DNA of 31,787 nt from Fragilariopsis cylindrus CCMP1102. Its lineage: Eukaryota > Bacillariophyta > Bacillariophyceae > Bacillariales > Bacillariaceae. This document shows positions 1 through 10,354 of this stretch, in pieces; positions within the stretch are counted from its first letter, which is position 1, and every line of letters starts with the position of its first letter. Below the pieces are notes generated by a model. It saw nothing but the letters and a program-made list of their open reading frames with translations. It was not told the DNA's origin and did not search any database. The stretch spans positions 1-31,787 of the forward strand of contig FMBT01000105.1 in the NCBI GenBank assembly GCA_900095095.1. The letters are read 5' to 3'. The position numbers and the translations under genes are program-made.

Positions 1-326
1 ACACACAATATGTTAACACAATACACTACTAGTAGCTCAACAATATTCGACAACGGAATCATTAGTAAATCAATTAAATCAACTTAATAGACCAAAGATG
101 GCATGTCTCTTTGTCATGCCATGCAGATTTGTTTTCAAATCTAAACTATTCTTTCCTTTTTTACCTTTGAATCCACAACTAACTGATTGATTCAATCAAT
201 CTTCTTGAGTATCACAATATCAAGATGACTGTTTCATTTCAACAGTTCCAAGATCTCTTAACAAATATAGAATCACAACTCCATTGCCATGCAATACGTA
301 GTAAAATTATTATATAATATCTAGGC
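1..326. other. AT-rich flank without a recognised gene
   Basis: No reading frame of coding character is seen on either strand. The stretch is AT-rich and would hold the 3' flank of the minus-strand gene that ends at 327. Confidence 0.5.
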
Positions 327-837
327 TTAGCTGTACTGAATTTGAACAGTGAATGTGTCGTATATCTGCACAGACCTCCTAGAGAGAGATTTCACACATG
401 TTATTTCAGCAATTTTCATGAAATCATTCGATACATCATCGTCTGCTGCATGATCGCTGATCCTGCCCTTGCCGCACGGTGTCAAGGTCAAGTACATAAT
501 TTCTTTGTCTTCTGGAACAACGGAAACGGTAAGAGAATTATCAATATCCGCATATTGGTTGATAAAGGACACATTGCTTCCAATGTCCTTAGTCGTGAAG
601 GTATAATTAGCCCCCGATCCTCCAAGGACCACCTGTTCGCTGTAAAGAACCTCCTCATTGATGATAAGTACGTTACGTTCATGTTGGACTGGCATGTGAA
701 AGACAATGGTGTCTCCTTCTTTGGCCTTGCGTGATTGGTGCGACGTGACCGGAGTTTTGCGGCACCAATCAAGGTGGATTATTGTTGACCCAACAAATTC
801 AAAAAGAAGGAAAAGGACAAGCACTGATGGCGATCAT
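327..837 (-). CDS. Small secreted cupredoxin-like protein, frame broken near its start
   Basis: The open frame runs from about 824 to a TAA at 327 (about 165 residues). It begins with a hydrophobic stretch (LVLFLLFEFVGSTI) typical of a signal peptide, followed by a beta-rich domain with GDTIVFHMP, a Gly-rich turn (VVLGGSGANYTF) and GSNVSFINQYAD. This order recalls phytocyanin/cupredoxin folds, but the His and Cys copper ligands expected after the 'GxxFIN' strand are not visible, so copper binding is unlikely. There is no ATG in this frame before the signal peptide: the frame hits TGA upstream. An ATG at 837 gives MIAIS and joins the signal peptide only if one base near 825 is removed, so either an indel, a 5' exon or a damaged gene is present. 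The fold assignment is an inference from sequence pattern. The gene itself is moderately supported. Confidence 0.45.
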
Positions 838-1792
838 TGGAACCTTGAATATTGTGTGGATGCCATGGTTTGTGTGTGTGTGTGTGCTTTTGGGGCTGCC
901 GTCTTAATTCATTGTGCATTGTGTACGACTTAGATCTTGTGATTGATTTGTTTTATGGGGTTTGGGTATAGTCATGCCTTATATTCATAACAATCGTAAG
1001 ACGCTGCCGGCTGTTATTAAATATAATATATATATATTATGTCAAATCAATATTTCGTGAGATATTAACCAGACTTTTCTATTTTGCAGTACTGTAAATA
1101 AGAATCTAGTACTCGTACTAACTTAGTAGTAGTAGTAGTAGTTTATTTTTTTATACAGTAGTTGTGCATCCACGTTTGACTTGCCCTATACGTAAGAAAA
1201 GCACAATGACGGCGATGGCAAGCTCTCCGTGCTTTAGAATGAAAAGAATAAAAATAAGAAGAACAGAAATGACTTACTTAGCGTTAAATATGCGTTTTAC
1301 GCGTTCATTCATGCACTCAGAATCAAGCGCATACCGGTACTGTACCCACTGTAGCACATACATACTAGTTCATACATGATGTCTCTTCGCAGCGTGAATT
1401 CTTTCTCGCTGATGCGTGAGAGTGTACAATTTGTTCACTCTGTACACGCGTAAAATTATTCTTCTACTGTACAGTATTTATTTATTTCTTATTTTTCATG
1501 AGAATATTCATTTTTAAATCATAAACACGCCGAATAGCAGAATATCGATCGATAGAATACCAAGTTACATAATAATATAAATGCATCTCACTCCGGCGAT
1601 TAGCTAATGCTAATAGTACTACTGTATACAATACTCACAACTACAGATAGAGAACAACTTCTCACTTTAAAATAATTGGATTTATCAAATGAATAATAAA
1701 ACCCACACCACATCACATAAATTAAATTAAATTAGAACAAATAAATATCACACAACAACAAAACCTAATAAAAAAAATAAAAGCACAAAGCC
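838..1792. other. Intergenic region with microsatellites
   Basis: No convincing coding frame. It contains (TG)8 at 871-886, a TAG-rich run near 1127-1141, and six copies of TACTGTA/TACAGTA (1090, 1154, 1338, 1465, 1470, 1620). It should include the promoter of the plus-strand gene at 1793 and of the minus-strand gene ending at 327. Confidence 0.5.
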
Positions 1793-2277
1793 ATGGCATT
1801 TGAACATAAACTGGAAGCTGATCGAATTGATGATTTCAATTTCTTTTCAGCTTTTATTCGTGTTCCTCTTCTAATTATTGGTGGGATACTTGGAGTAGAT
1901 GGATCCTCATTATCATCATCATCATTATCGTCGTCTGCACCAGTACCTGCATCTGCTGCTTCCGATGAGACAAACAATATACTAAATAACGAAAAAATGA
2001 GAACGACGATCATTCCAATACTACAGATAATGACTACACAACAACAACAACAACAACACAAATACATCAACGACGACAACCATCAAATATTTCATCTATG
2101 AGTCGTTCTTCACAGAGAAATTCATCTGAATATTTACCAGATTGTAACAACAACGACAACGACGACAATAACAACAACAATAACCATGGTATGAAAAGGA
2201 CGAAGAAAACAATGAGTTGGTCAGATGAAAGTGGACTGCCACTAGTTGCATATGACGAGGTAAGAAACAATAATTGA
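1793..2277 (+). CDS. Low-complexity protein with SWSDESGLPLV motif, frame broken at an A6 run
   Basis: ATG at 1793 opens a frame (MAFEHKLEADRIDDFNFF...) that reads through Ser/Ala-rich sequence to NNILNNEK at the A6 run 1992-1997 and then becomes short-lived, ending at 2101. One base later the reading continues as NENDDHSNTTDNDY, a Thr run, QRRQPSNISSMSRSSQ, an Asn/Asp-rich stretch and then KRTKKTMSWSDESGLPLVAYDE. Adding one A at the homopolymer makes a single protein of about 160 residues, so I treat this as one gene with a single-base deletion. After YDE (ends 2259) lies a good splice donor (GTAAGA). Without splicing the frame stops at TGA 2275-2277. The function is unknown. The basic/SWSDE block is the only part that looks conserved and the rest is disordered. 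The downstream frame at 2921-3556 could be a second exon, since AG at 2934-2935 would join in phase 0 through a 676-nt intron. Confidence 0.45.
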
Positions 2278-2920
2278 TTGATTTCTATCTATCTTTTCCG
2301 ATTCATTCAATTCAATTGCCGTTGTTGCCCACCCATTGGTACAGTATCCATTCGTCGTATTGAAGTTACAGTACTACTAGTACCTGTACAGTAAAGTACA
2401 AGTCCATCCATTGTCATTGTGATTTTACATTTTTGAATTGCCCTCTTCATTAAAAATATTCTGCACGCGCGATTAGATTCAAACCCGACTTTTGAAATTT
2501 TTCGTCGAATTAGAAATGCAGACACGATTGGAATATTCAAAAATCAGAGGTGTCAAAGAAAATTTTGACAAAACACGAAGCGTCATCGGTCGTCGCTTCA
2601 TCATCATCCTAAAATAATGATTGATTTTTGTAGATTGGGACTGATTGATTGATTTGAACATCATGTTCGTAGTGTTCTCTTCCTATTTCATGTACTTTTC
2701 AACTATGTCCGACAAAAATGCGATGAAAATGCATAATTTATTACAGTGTCTTCATCTCCTTTTTCGCGATTGACTCCTTCCATTACGAATGCTTTTTTTT
2801 CTTAAACTATTTATTAAAACTGCATTTTACGATCGAATACTCAATCAATTATTTCTTTTGCTGTGCCTTTCTTTTCTTTCGGCAATGCCGTTGAAATCTT
2901 GTTACATAATATATAAAATA
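2278..2920. other. Non-coding stretch: intergenic or a long intron
   Basis: No coding frame of good character. It holds three TACAGTA copies (2340, 2367, 2387). A plus-strand open frame from 2789 to 2920 is hydrophobic and Phe/Leu-rich, as expected from translated T-rich DNA. If the genes on either side are one, this is its intron. If not, it carries the promoter of the gene starting at 2921. Confidence 0.45.
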
Positions 2921-3556
2921 ATGGGGAATGAACAGAGTGCATCACATCATCATGATCCGTACGCATCATCAACAGTAATAACTTCACGAAAACTGAAACC
3001 AACAAAGTCAGTCATAAAACAATCAAGATCAAGTGAGGGTGGGTCGTCTTCGTCTTGTCAAGAACCTTCGACGAATACAGTACCGTTATCATCATCAGCA
3101 GCAGCATCAGCCTCATCATCTATTTCTTCTTCAAGGTATATCCCAAATATGAATCCTCGAAAAGGAAATAATGGATTGATTGTTCCAACAAGACCGTACG
3201 GATCACACCATCACCAATCTAATAAGTGTACCGAAAATCAGAGTACTACGAATGGATCAGAAATGAGTCCACAATGGGGATGGTATATCAACACTACACC
3301 TCCCACACCAGAATTATATCATAGTCGGTCATCATCGAAGTCTTCATTCTCATCTGGTGGTGGTGGTGGTGGTGGAAATTCCGGTAGTAGCAAACCAATA
3401 ACTAAGCAGCTTGATACAATAACTTCGTCATCTCTTCTGTCTTATTCTCCGAATTCGAACACGATGGTTGATGGCAATACCTGTCAGAATCAAGTATTTA
3501 AGAACTTGAAAAATTCTAATGCTCCCATACATGGTTGGACAAGTATTCCAATCTGA
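2921..3556 (+). CDS. Putatively N-myristoylated Ser-rich protein with WGWY...TTPPTPE motif
   Basis: ATG at 2921 gives MGNEQS, a good N-myristoylation signal (Gly2, Ser6), and a 211-residue protein, so I prefer it to the ATG at 2789, whose first residues look like translated non-coding T-rich DNA. Behind the start are DPYASSTVITSRKLKPTKSV, Ser- and Ala-rich spacers, an aromatic block WGWYINTTPPTPELYH around residues 121-136, a Gly run, and a C-terminal block VFKNLKNS...GWTSIPI. The spaced aromatic/Pro blocks separated by disordered linkers suggest short linear motifs for partner binding at a membrane. No enzyme domain is visible and I give no function. It may instead be the second exon of the gene at 1793-2277, entering at 2936 in phase 0, in which case the myristoylation signal would not be translated as an N-terminus. 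Confidence 0.55.
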   Translation: MGNEQSASHHHDPYASSTVITSRKLKPTKSVIKQSRSSEGGSSSSCQEPSTNTVPLSSSAAASASSSISSSRYIPNMNPRKGNNGLIVPTRPYGSHHHQSNKCTENQSTTNGSEMSPQWGWYINTTPPTPELYHSRSSSKSSFSSGGGGGGGNSGSSKPITKQLDTITSSSLLSYSPNSNTMVDGNTCQNQVFKNLKNSNAPIHGWTSIPI

Positions 3557-4029
3557 TTGATGAGAGTGTGAAGTGAAGTGAAGTGAAGTCTAGCTTGTCT
3601 ACATGAAGTGGAGTATGATGTATATTACTGTGATATAAAATGGGATGTTCTCTCGATTGGACTGAGAGAAGATAATACAATAAAACTTATACACTTACTT
3701 TAAGAAAGAATTAAGAGGTAGTACCTTATCTTGGTATTATTGATTATGCAATGCTATTTTTCATCGTGAACGTGGGCTGGTACACTTACTTAATTAGGAC
3801 CTACGTTAAGAATGAAGTACAGTAGAACGCTATTTTCTCGCTTTTTGACCAACACATGGCTTATGTTAGACTTGACTGAAGTTTTGAATAGAAGTTATTT
3901 GACTTGATTCAAAATAAATTTTCGCAGTGAAGAGTTGCTATTAAATATTTTGAAAATGTAAAAAGATCGATTTATTATTGTTTCACTCGTTTCGAATATA
4001 TAACATGAAAGACGTGTCTATCTGTCTCT
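3557..4029. other. Convergent intergenic region
   Basis: Lies between the stops of a plus-strand and a minus-strand gene. It begins with four tandem GTGAA-type units near 3570-3588. No coding frame is seen. It should hold both 3' ends. Confidence 0.5.
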
Positions 4030-4264
4030 TCAAAGATCTTGCTCTTCGTCATTAGTAGTAGAATCTTCTTCTTCATCAAGATCTTCGTGTTCGTCACTCT
4101 CGTCTTCTTTCTTCTGATCATTCACCCAATCCTCCCATTCATTTTCTAGAAAAACTGGAACGTCGTACTTCTTTTCAAGGCCTCTCCATAGCTTCGCTTT
4201 CTTATTTTGATATCTGTAAACTACGTAACGAGCATTCTAAAATAGCAGCAGGGGGGGGGGGGGG

Positions 4265-4295
<31 letters not shown>

Positions 4296-6754
4296 GATAT
4301 GGACATGAGAACAAAACGGATAAAAATGAACCAGTGATGTTTCCCTTCGACGCAATATAAATACAACTCTATTCAACTCAGTACACTTCTGATAATTTCC
4401 TCAGCATAATTTCCTCGTGCTTACCTGTAAATCTCCATCCAGTAAGGTCCCAGGCAATACATGTTTGTAGTATGCTAGCAGTCTTCGAGTATCTCTTTCG
4501 AAGACATGTTGCTCCACATATGATTTCACTAGAAATCCACCGAAAAAGAGAATCGCGAAGGCAATCCCTCCGTAGTACATAATGGATGAATTCCTTGCAG
4601 ACTTTGTTGCTTGAACGACGGATTGTCTGACAAGATAAAACGGGGGGGAAGAAATGTGAACAAGAAACATCAACAGAACAGAAGAAGCTAATGTGAGTTA
4701 ACGTCCTTTTGATGTGTAAGTGTGCGCTACGTCATCAAACACATATCTTGTGCTGTTCTTTCTCACCTATCTCCAATCAATGACTGGGTGATCAATCCTG
4801 ATAAGCCCAGACTTAACTCCAAATACACCGTTTCACAAGCCGTCTTTTCTTCGTCTTTTTCTACGACCGTCAAGGGACTCATTGCATCGCCCACTTTAAT
4901 CCACTCTCCATCTCGAGTAAATTTCTGCACAATTTGAACTCGTAGGTTCAATGCTGACTGTTCTCGTTCTGGTATATGCTTAGCTGCCTCTTTCTCTTTG
5001 ACGGCCTTGAAAAATTTCTCGTCTGAAACGTCCAATGATCCTCCCTCCCGATGAATAGCACACTCTGCTGCGCTCAATTCAAGTGAATAAGGCCCCGCGG
5101 GAACGCGTCGGTCGAAATCGAAAATAGTCTTCACCGGAGTCCACTTCCCACCATCTTTATTCGTACCGTGGTAGTTCATCATTACTCCCACAGCCACAGG
5201 GGCAACATTCTGAGTTTGGATGGCTAATTGTGCCTTGGGTCTTTTCTTGTTTGGAAGTCGAATAAAAGTTGAGAGTCGGCCATGACTAACTGCACCGAGT
5301 ACACCAGTTCCATTGGCTACACAATCTGATTTCGTGAAAAATTGCGGTACATCTTCCCAAGTCTCTAGTCCTTGTTTCAGCTTATCCCATTTACCTTGAG
5401 TTGTCTTTTGCTCTGCGCTGGTACCGTATGTGATCATCGCAAGCGGTATCTGCGATTCTGGAGCAACGTGGTCCAGATTTTCAAAAAGTTCGGTCATGCA
5501 TTTGTTCAAAATAGACTCTGGATTCTCGTGACGATATGAAACATTGCACACAACCTTAAAGTTACCGAATAAGCAAGCGTTTTTCTCTTCTTGTTTCGAG
5601 GAAATTTCGATGGCAGTACATTCCGCAGTGTCTTTGGTTACACCCGCTAACAACAACAGCATACTATCCTCCAAAGTAGCTTTAGGATTTTTGATTTGCT
5701 CCAGTTGAAATGCTTTCTGTCGTTCTTGGGCTGTTGTATGAAGATGATGAATAACCAAATTGGGTTTTTCGTCAGTTCCTGGTATCAGGGCACCAGCCAA
5801 CGCACAAACACTTCGTTGAAAGATTACTCCTGTATTACCGGTTGCATCCAAGAGTGCTTCAATGGATTGATCATTGCAGTATGGCGCAGGTACCGCGATA
5901 GCACATGGATAGCTCATGACAGTTTCGATGTCATCTTCCTCAGCATCACCACTCGTACTGCTGTTCGCGTTGTTCTTACGAGCTACATGGTATTGTGCCT
6001 GATTTAAGATAATTTGAAGTATTTCTTCAGGAAGGACTGTCAATGCCTTTTTACTTTCATGTAGTCGGACTTTACAAACAACCCTATCAAAATCATCACC
6101 CTGTGGAACAGAACCGTCAAGTGTTCCATTCGCCAAAGTGATACCAACATCCGGTGAAGCCTCCTCGGCAAAAGCGGGTGAATTCGAATCGTCGTGGTGC
6201 GTTACCAATTTCTTCAGATAATCCGGTCCCTCATCGAGACGACGTAGTCCCAACCAAAGTTCTGGGCTTTGAATAATAACAGCTGATTTGTCGTCTAGCT
6301 TAGTAAAAACATCATACTGGAGATCTTCGTATCCTTTACTTTTCGATAGAAACTTTCGGAATGTCTTATGAGACGATTCGGTCGTTTTCAGTGCGATCCT
6401 GTCTTTCATTTTTCCAACAACTGTCGGTGTCAAGTCATCAGTTGACTCATTCTTCACTTTCGGCGGGAAAGAGGCCACGATCGGTTCATTAGAATACAAG
6501 TCAATAGCTACGATTGGCATTTCAGACAAGTCCTTAACCTGTTTAAGAGAAATTTGTTGCGTTTTGTCAACAAGGTCAGCAGCCAGTGCTGATAAATTTG
6601 CAGGTGCGGCTGTTCCTCCTCCCCCCATAGGAATATCTGCCATTGGTGGTGGCTGTGCTGGCATAGCAGCCATGGCACCTGCATGTGCTGATGCACCCAT
6701 GCTTAGACCACCACCGGCACCAGCGCCCATTCCCCCACTAGTTGCCAACGACAT
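4030..6754 (-). CDS. Degenerate Hsp70-like protein with internal membrane span
   Basis: Three exons: 6754-4767, 4626-4425 and 4236-4030, joined through GT-AG introns of 140 and 188 nt in matching phases (2, then 0), giving 798 residues. The first 60 residues are Gly/Ala/Met/Pro-rich. From about residue 80 the order resembles an Hsp70/Hsp110 ATPase domain: PIVAIDLYSNEPIVA (start strand), PCAIAVPAPYCNDQSIEALLDATG then VCALAGALI (the region matching VPAYF..QR..DA and NEPTAAAL), LLLLAGVTKDTAECTAIEI (where DLGGGT should be) and CVANGTGVLGAVSHGR (the AxGAAxQAA region). The glycine-rich phosphate loops are not conserved, so ATP hydrolysis is doubtful. Residues about 678-696 (IMYYGGIAFAILFFGGFLV) form one membrane span, followed by about 100 residues with an acidic tail (EEEDSTTNDEEQDL). 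There is no N-terminal signal peptide. It may be a membrane-bound scaffold or cochaperone, which is inference. The exon structure is firm; the Hsp70 relationship is my pattern reading. Confidence 0.75.
4251..4291. repeat. G15 followed by (AG)13 inside an intron
   Basis: The run lies in the second intron of the Hsp70-like gene. Read on the gene's strand it is (CT)13 C15, directly upstream of the splice acceptor at 4237, where it can serve as the polypyrimidine tract. Confidence 0.9.
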
Positions 6755-7509
6755 CTTGCTTTGATTATATATTCACTTTATTAATTGAATTTATACCTTG
6801 TAGTATGGCTCTGCTTGTATGGTCTACTGTATTCAATGGAGTGAATATGTGAATATGACCGATGTAAGAATATTGGCGTCGTCAATTTTTTTTATCGATT
6901 TCTCTCAGTTTTGTTATTTCGCGTCCAGACGAGAGACACGTGGAAGCAAGTCGTGACGACAATGCACGTGAAATAGAACATATGACTAAAGAAAACAAAA
7001 CAATGTTACTAACGTTACTACTGTACAATTTGTACATTCTTATTTAAACATAATACAGTACAGTATTATCTATTATTATATTATCACTACATGACTAAAA
7101 TAGACAATTTTCTTCCAACAATTTAGGATTAGCAACTCCTGCCATAACTATAATTGTCCAGCCAACCAGGCAGGCAGGCAGGGTAAGTGGGACAGGAGTG
7201 AACCCCATTCCGAACTGTGGTGCATTGACCTGCACTGCACTGCCAACTAGCTGGTTTGGTCTGGTCTGGTCTAGGGGACTAAATCTCCCAACCAAGTAAT
7301 AGAATTACATTTACCCTTGTAATGTGTAATCTTATGCTTATTCTAACCATAATGTATATTCTAGTCTATATTACAGTATCCTAGATGTAGGCATAACATG
7401 TCAAAGGAACATAAGTATGACTTTTCAGCAACTAAATACTACAGGGCAGGGCCAATGAATGTCAGAATGACTGCTGCTGCCACCACTGCAACCTGATCCA
7501 TTGTCACAG

Positions 7510-7543
<34 letters not shown>

Positions 7544-7840
7544 CAACAACCATCATAATTATTTCCTCTTGTAGTGTAAGTAGTTTTAAGAAGTATTTGT
7601 AAATTCTAGTTAGTAAATTGAGATTGAATTAACCCAGGAAATTATTTTGTTTTTAACGAGAAAAAAACGAACTATTAATCCAAATTGAAATACAAGGTAC
7701 TTCTTCGCTATGCTCGAATGACATTGCACATTTAAACCTTCGAACATATCATAAAAAACGTATCAAGAATGCGAAAGCAACCCTTTACTTAATACTCACA
7801 TTCTATTCGACGACATTACATTCGACTCTATCATGATGTT
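6755..7840. other. Divergent intergenic region between Hsp70-like and CCZ1-like genes
   Basis: The two starts are 1,086 bases apart on opposite strands, so both promoters lie here. No coding frame of good character is seen. It contains five TACTGTA/TACAGTA copies (6835, 7019, 7054, 7059, 7372), an AGGC repeat near 7170-7183, tandem TGGTC near 7256-7270 and a (TTG)11 tract. Confidence 0.55.
7510..7542. repeat. (TTG)11 microsatellite
   Basis: Eleven perfect TTG units followed by TCAACAACC, so the end can fold back on the tract. It lies about 300 bases upstream of the CCZ1-like start. A tract of the same unit and copy number occurs at 19724-19756. Confidence 0.95.
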
Positions 7841-10266
7841 ATGGCACAGATGAATGATCCATCTACTAATTTCCTTCCACTACCATCACCGATACAAAGG
7901 ATCATAATAATTCATTTAAATCTCCATGAATTATGCGTCAATGATGGAACGTCCTTGGGAGAGAACGCATCAATTGAGGAACGGAACGAACAAATTTTGT
8001 ACTATCATCGAGATAGTCCTTTAGGTACCACAGTAGCTGGAGAGGATGAGGAGGACTGGAGCCTGACACAAACGCCGGGCAGTACCACCCTGACGGAAGA
8101 AGCAGTAAATTTTGCCGGTTTATGCACAGCACTTTACTCGCTACCGACATCGTTGTATATAAACGACGACAACACGACAACGACGATGAATTCATTCCTG
8201 AGAATGATGACAACGACAGAACAAAATCGATTTACTTTGGGAACTCCCTACTTGTTTTCGTTCCATTAGAGTCAACGTTAGACATTGTTGCAGTAGTACA
8301 AGTTTCAAGACTGTATCAAGATGGTATTAAATCTGAAACTGGAAGTGCGAGTCCACTTGCAATAAAAGCATCAATCGAACGAAGTCATCGATTATTTTGT
8401 ATGTTGCGTGGAGGTGGTATTATCCGTCGACTGAAAAAACAAACTAGTCTTGACAGAATCGATGACACAAAAAATAATGATTTTAACGCTAAGGAGAAGC
8501 AAGAAGAAAAACAATATCCGCACTCCAGTATGAAAAGATTGTTTGATTTAATGAAAAATATCCGAAAAAGTAAGGATCAACTATCGAAAATTGTTGCCTC
8601 TTCATCGGATCAGAACTTCGAAGAAATATCTCAACATATTAATGATCTCGAAAAGGAAGTTAAATCATTCAAAGAGTCTTTACCTATTCAATCGATTCGT
8701 CGAGACCTAGATGCTCATTACAACGAGTACTTGAGCACATACAACGAAGTTTGTATCCGAAATGGTGGAGCTGGACGAGCGCTCGTAGAAATGATGCCGA
8801 TTCCAATTGCGCAAGATTCTGGAAAGCACACTTTCCAATTATCACCCACTCCTGTCCAACCACAATGCTTGGAATCCTTACGACTGTGTATGCGTCAAAT
8901 TCTACACAATCACTCTTGCAATTCATTGAACGAGAGCGATTCAGATCTACTGCTAGGAATAACGATATTTCACGGTGGTTTTCATATACTAGATTCTAAT
9001 TTTGGGAAAATTGAGATCTCAAATGATTGTGCGAGTCTATTGATGGCGTATATGGCATCATACAGAACCAAGATGAACCATGCTGCAATGTCTGCTCCCA
9101 ATAATAAGCCGTCAACGTCGTCGCAAAGACAGACGGGAATGTTGAAACGGCTGGCGCTTTCTCTTGGTCCCATGGTCGATGAACCGCTAAATAGGGCAGC
9201 AATACTAGGAGAATGGGAGGATACCGATATCTTATCAATACATGATATGCAACAACGAGGACGATTCATACCCTCACCACCGACTTTTATGCTGGGTGCT
9301 TCAGATCAAATTTGTAGTCTTTTTTATGGTGATAAACAAACAAAAAATATATGGGCTCCGCGCGTTACCTTACCTCTATACCTTGAAAATAGCAGCAATC
9401 GAGATGAAAGAGACACGAGTATCGATAATTTCTTGGATACAAATATGGTCGTATTCGAATTTCGACAGTTTAGCTTTCTGATTTTTACTAATCTTTCATC
9501 GACGACTACTAGCCCTTCTTCGCCAGAAAGTGTCTCTACCATTACTCTACTGATGATGAAATTGGAAGAAGAGCTTTCCGAGGCAGTAATTCATGCATTT
9601 CATGATGAAGCGGTAAGCAGTACCAACGAATCATTACATCAAATAAAGCCCACTGCAAAATATACAAAATCAGAATACATGTCACCAAAGTGGTCGGCCG
9701 AACCTGGGCAAGATATCATTTATTTTGAACGGTCAAAGCAAAAGATGATATTGCTTCTAGATCCAAAGCATCCATCATCACGCCGAGATGCAAAGAAAAG
9801 GAGTTTAGCCAGCAGCAAAGACAAAGGTCGGGCCCGTCGTTTCATGGGTTTAGTTCCCAAAACTAAGGTCAAGACATTGTCACAATCTCATTCTTTATAT
9901 CATGGGTCTACAACATTAGAATGGTCGGCATGGGGACTCGATGTCAGGCATTTGTTAGCATCTCGCTTACCATTAGATGTATGCCTTGCGTTTGATGATA
10001 TGATACACGAAGTTACAACAAGGAAAGATGCACAAGGAGCAGTGTCATTGTCTATTATTAGTGATGTTGGGTTCAAAAACGAAAATGATGACTCATCAGC
10101 ATCCGTAGTGGAACTTTGTACTTGTATGCCCTACGGTTGGATATACGCGTTCGCGACCCGAGAAAAAGATCTATATGTGTTTTTTGACAATACAATCTAC
10201 GTTACTTTCGCTGACGTCCAATCTGCAGCGTTGCGTATACAAGAAAGATTTGCAGTAACACGATAG
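7841..10266 (+). CDS. CCZ1-like vacuolar fusion protein (Rab7 GEF subunit)
   Basis: CCZ1 pairs with MON1 to load GTP on Rab7 at late endosomes, vacuoles and autophagosomes. ATG at 7841 opens a longin-type strand (RIIIIHLNLHEL), then ERNEQILYYHR and FAGLCTALYSLPTS, the ILYYxP and 'GL.EAI..F' positions of the CCZ1/INTU/HPS4 first longin domain. The following KSIYFGNSLLVFVPLE and DIVAVVQVSR continue that domain in another frame. A helical linker (QLSKI...LEKEVKSFK), a middle part and a C-terminal strand-helix block (GWIYAFATREKDLYVFF..TIYVTFADVQSAALRIQERF) complete the family order. The two frames meet between 8150 and 8220. Either a 65-nt intron at 8155-8219 (GTATAT...ACAG, weak acceptor) joins them in phase, giving 786 residues, or one base is missing in the ACGAC-rich run there. 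Its stop is only 88 bases from that of the next, convergent gene. Confidence 0.7.
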
Positions 10267-10354
10267 TTAATAGTATTCATTAGGATTAATTCAATCATTC
10301 TTTTCGAAACAGTCTATTACTAGTCGTGATGTCAAATCTTTCTTTCTTTTCGGA

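Noticed and set aside
1164..1379. Plus-strand frame of 71 codons
   Set aside because: Composition is that of AT-rich intergenic DNA, with no domain and no splice support.
1765..2079. Minus-strand frame with a Cys run and Asp repeats
   Set aside because: It is the antisense of GTT/ATC-type repeats within the plus-strand gene at 1793-2277.
2465..2500. GATTCAAACCCG, similar to a tRNA B box
   Set aside because: No matching T-stem, A box or acceptor stem around it.
7195..7235. Segment CCCATTCCGAACT resembling the loop of bacterial or plastid 5S rRNA
   Set aside because: The surrounding sequence does not form the 5S stems and lacks the other conserved parts, so it is taken as chance.
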